7,324 nt of DNA from Spirochaetaceae bacterium (GTDB lineage Bacteria; Spirochaetota; Spirochaetia; DSM-27196; SKKC01): assembly GCA_003552745.1 (NCBI GenBank), contig PUOG01000067.1, forward strand, positions 1 to 7,324, in the 5' to 3' direction. The notes beneath the pieces were generated by a model. The model was not told where the DNA came from and did no database searches. It was given only the letters and a program-made list of their open reading frames with translations. Position numbers and translations under genes: made by a program. Shown piece by piece: positions 5,415 through 7,324 of the stretch (position 1 is the stretch's first letter; the number at the start of each line of letters is the position of its first letter).

Positions 5415-6520
5415 CTACAGATGCATTCACCTCATGGGATATCCGCGGGCGGAGTGTAAAAAACCGGACCGTCCTCGCGGCGATCACGAACAAACAGAGC
5501 CTCGACAACGGAGAGCTCAGCGATCAGGAGTTTCGCTGGCTGGAACTGCGAGCCGAAGGCGGCTTCGGAGTGGTCACAACGTGTGCGGCCAATGTCCTTG
5601 CGAACGGACGTACGTGGGACGGTGAGCTCGGTGTGTACGACGATCGGCACGTACCCGGGCTTGCCCGCCTTGCCGACAGGCTTCGAAGTGCGGGCGCGCT
5701 TTCGCTCTGCCAGATATTTCACGGAGGATACCGCAGCCCGAGCCGTCTCACCGGCGGACAGCCGGTCAGCGCGAGCGCTGTCAATCTGGATATCGAAGGA
5801 TTCGAGCCGGCGCGCGCGATGAGCCATGAGGAGGTCCGCGAGTGTATAGATGCATTCGCCGCTGCGGCGGAGCGGTGCGAGCGCGCGGGCCTCGACGGGG
5901 TGGAGATACACGGTGCGCATACCTTTCTCATCACCCAGTTTCTCAGCAAGGAGCTCAACGTTCGCGACGACGAGTACGGCGGAAGCCTCGAGAACCGTTA
6001 TCGATTCCTCGACGAGATCCTCAAGGCGTGCCGGGCGCGAACGAGCGATGACTTTATCGTCGGTGTCCGCCTCTCGCCGGGGGTTCCTCGCCCGCATGCC
6101 GGGCAGTCACCGGAGGAGACACTCGAGATTCTGCCGTGGGTCGAAGATGCCGGGGCCGATTTCGTCCACCTTTCGCTGAAGAGCGCCGCCGGCGCCGGCG
6201 ACCGCAGTACCGGTGAGCTCCCTGCAAACGACGGGGCCGTCTTCATCCCGCAAGCGAGAGAGCGGCTTTCGCCGCGAGTGCGACTGTTCGCCTGCGGCGG
6301 GGTATTCGTCGGCGAGGAAGTCGAGCGGGTGCTTGCAAACGGTGCCGACGCGGTGGCGGTAGCACGGGCCGGCATCGGACATGCCGACTGGCCGAAACGG
6401 CTGGCCGAACAGCGAACCATCGAACGTCCGCCGTATAGCGTCGACTGGCTCGCGGCGGAAGGGGTGTCTCCGACGTTCATCGAATTCATGCGCAACTGGA
6501 GCGGGTTCGTAGCAGCATAG
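5411..6520 (+). CDS. Old Yellow Enzyme family NADH:flavin oxidoreductase (FMN), catalytic Tyr replaced by Phe
   Basis: 369 aa single-domain FMN TIM-barrel protein. Family marks: VKNRTVLAAITN (16-27) with Thr26 at the position of YqjM Cys26/OYE1 Thr37; CQIFHGGYRSPS near 100-111; VEIHGAHTFLITQFLS with His167 and His170, matching the His pair of YqjM that holds the substrate carbonyl; NVRDDEYGGSLENRYRF; and phosphate-binding ACGGVFVGEEV and GADAVAVARAGI near the C-terminus. The proton-donating Tyr of ene-reductases (YqjM Tyr169, OYE1 Tyr196) is Phe172 here. No cysteine cluster or second domain of 2,4-dienoyl-CoA reductases follows, so no iron-sulfur centre is expected. The ATG at 5411 overlaps the kinase stop (ATGA). 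An in-frame TTG at 5348 would add 21 residues but lies deep inside the kinase gene and is disfavoured. Substrate unknown. A classical ene-reductase is doubtful without the Tyr; an altered reaction or a non-catalytic flavin role is possible. Confidence 0.9.
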   Translation: MTTDAFTSWDIRGRSVKNRTVLAAITNKQSLDNGELSDQEFRWLELRAEGGFGVVTTCAANVLANGRTWDGELGVYDDRHVPGLARLADRLRSAGALSLCQIFHGGYRSPSRLTGGQPVSASAVNLDIEGFEPARAMSHEEVRECIDAFAAAAERCERAGLDGVEIHGAHTFLITQFLSKELNVRDDEYGGSLENRYRFLDEILKACRARTSDDFIVGVRLSPGVPRPHAGQSPEETLEILPWVEDAGADFVHLSLKSAAGAGDRSTGELPANDGAVFIPQARERLSPRVRLFACGGVFVGEEVERVLANGADAVAVARAGIGHADWPKRLAEQRTIERPPYSVDWLAAEGVSPTFIEFMRNWSGFVAA

Positions 6521-6547
6521 TGCGGACGGTCGCCCGCCCCCCGCCTG

Positions 6548-7294
6548 CTATTTCCCGTCCCGCGCGGCGGCGACTCCGTTCTCGAACAGTCGCACAGCCG
6601 GTAGCGGTTCGGCCGGACGGCGGCGGCGCCAATCCGGAAAGAGGTGCGGTCGCACCGCGGCCTCCGGGTGCGGCATCAGCCCCAGGATGCGGCCGGTAGG
6701 ATCGACAACGCCGGCGATGTCGTCGTCCGAACCGTTGGGGTTCTCGTCGTAGAGCAGTGCGATGCGGGCGGCGGTCGCCCGGCGAGCTTCCTCGCCGTCG
6801 TGCACGAAGCGACCCTCGCCGTGGCGTATCGGCAGCAGCAGCGTGTCTACGCCGGCGAGCCACGGCGATGAGGCTGCGGCAGGACCGCTTCGCACCGAGA
6901 CCCATCTATCGATGAAGTGTCCCGAGCGATTGTAGACGAGCGATGCGTTCGGCTTCGCGTTCTCCTCCCCGCCGGGAAGCAGTCCGCTCTTTACGAGGAC
7001 CTGAAACCCGTTGCAGATACCGATGACCAGTCCGCCGCCGGCGACGAATTCGCGCAGCGGATCGAGCAGATGCGATCGGACGATCCCGGCGAGCGCGAGA
7101 CCGGAGCCGAGGTGGTCTCCGAAGCTGAAGCCGCCGGGGAACGCGATGATCCGATACTCCCTAAGCTTTCCCGGCGAATCGAGCACGCTCCGCAGATGCA
7201 CCCGTTCGACTTCGGCGCCGGCATCGACGAACGCCTGTACGAGCTCGCGGTCGGCGTTCACCCCGTAGCCGGTCAGGACGCAAACCTTCGTCAT
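6548..7294 (-). CDS. purQ: Phosphoribosylformylglycinamidine (FGAM) synthase, glutaminase subunit PurQ
   Basis: 248 aa class I glutamine amidotransferase that releases ammonia from glutamine for the PurL synthase, which converts FGAR to FGAM in de novo purine synthesis in the cytoplasm. The N-terminus VCVLTGYGVNADRELVQAF is PurQ-like, FPGGFSFGDHLGSG (near 53-66) is the oxyanion region, and the catalytic triad is visible: Cys94 in GICNGFQVL, and His209 and Glu211 in GLMPHPEAA. It is slightly longer than Bacillus PurQ (about 227 aa), with extra residues in the middle and an Arg-rich tail. A strong Shine-Dalgarno GGAGGG (7305-7300) lies 5 nt before the ATG. The start is written ATGA, and the frame ending in that TGA (7293-7291) is open to the window edge, so an upstream gene may overlap it by 4 bp, probably another purine gene. 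It converges on the flavoenzyme gene with a 27-bp gap. Confidence 0.95.
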   Translation of the reverse strand: MTKVCVLTGYGVNADRELVQAFVDAGAEVERVHLRSVLDSPGKLREYRIIAFPGGFSFGDHLGSGLALAGIVRSHLLDPLREFVAGGGLVIGICNGFQVLVKSGLLPGGEENAKPNASLVYNRSGHFIDRWVSVRSGPAAASSPWLAGVDTLLLPIRHGEGRFVHDGEEARRATAARIALLYDENPNGSDDDIAGVVDPTGRILGLMPHPEAAVRPHLFPDWRRRRPAEPLPAVRLFENGVAAARDGK

Positions 7295-7299
7295 TCGGT

Positions 7300-7305
7300 C
7301 CCTCC
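7300..7305 (-). promoter_or_regulatory. Ribosome-binding site of purQ
   Basis: GGAGGG on the minus strand, 5 nt before the ATG at 7294. It is the strongest Shine-Dalgarno in the window and shows that this genome uses canonical sites, which makes their absence before the AlgH-family and kinase genes meaningful. Confidence 0.8.
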
Positions 7306-7324
7306 GTTTTCGAAGCGCCGGTCG

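Noticed and set aside
6510..6550. Possible bidirectional terminator between the flavoenzyme gene and purQ (TAGCAG at 6510-6515 with CTGCTA at 6545-6550)
   Set aside because: Only six outer pairs, a large interior with poor pairing, and no clear U-tract on either strand.
7291..7324. 3' end of an upstream purine gene overlapping purQ by ATGA
   Set aside because: The frame is open to the window edge and purL or purS would fit, but about 10 codons carry no recognisable motif, so it is mentioned only under purQ.

Overview
The window is a compact, GC-rich bacterial stretch (roughly 60% GC by eye) with eight protein-coding genes, two of them on the + strand in a coupled pair. No RNA genes, insertion sequences, CRISPR arrays or prophage parts are visible, and no gene-free stretch exceeds 300 bases. 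The organism cannot be fixed from this alone. The short lysine 2,3-aminomutase-type protein and the HisKA_2-type kinase would suit a high-GC spirochaete, but that is a low-confidence guess.

Left end, minus strand (1-1806): a ferric-iron ABC uptake operon. A secreted binding protein with the paired tyrosines of FbpA-type proteins is followed by an FbpB-type permease that runs off the window. A perfect 12-bp-arm hairpin lies between them. The operon has a recognisable promoter region with an imperfect inverted repeat over the -10 area, a candidate iron-responsive operator.

Middle, minus strand (1877-3298): an AlgH/YqgE-family gene and an acetoacetate-decarboxylase-like gene, one base apart and probably co-transcribed, ending at a weak hairpin terminator. 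Divergent from them on the + strand is a radical-SAM lysine 2,3-aminomutase/EpmB-type gene (3360-4358) with the iron-sulfur cysteines, PLP lysine and substrate-binding aspartates all in place.

Right half, + strand (4427-6520): a good sigma70-like promoter sits almost directly on the start of a small membrane-anchored histidine kinase gene, implying a leaderless mRNA. The kinase overlaps by 4 bp (ATGA) an Old Yellow Enzyme-family flavin oxidoreductase in which the usual catalytic tyrosine is phenylalanine. This pair is the most unusual part of the window. At the right edge, convergent on the minus strand, is purQ (6548-7294), the glutaminase subunit of FGAM synthase, probably coupled to another purine gene beyond the window.

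Most of the content is ordinary chromosomal housekeeping and transport. I see no clear novel multi-gene system. The points worth following are the kinase/flavoenzyme pair with its active-site change, the apparent leaderless promoters, and the AlgH/decarboxylase-like pair.
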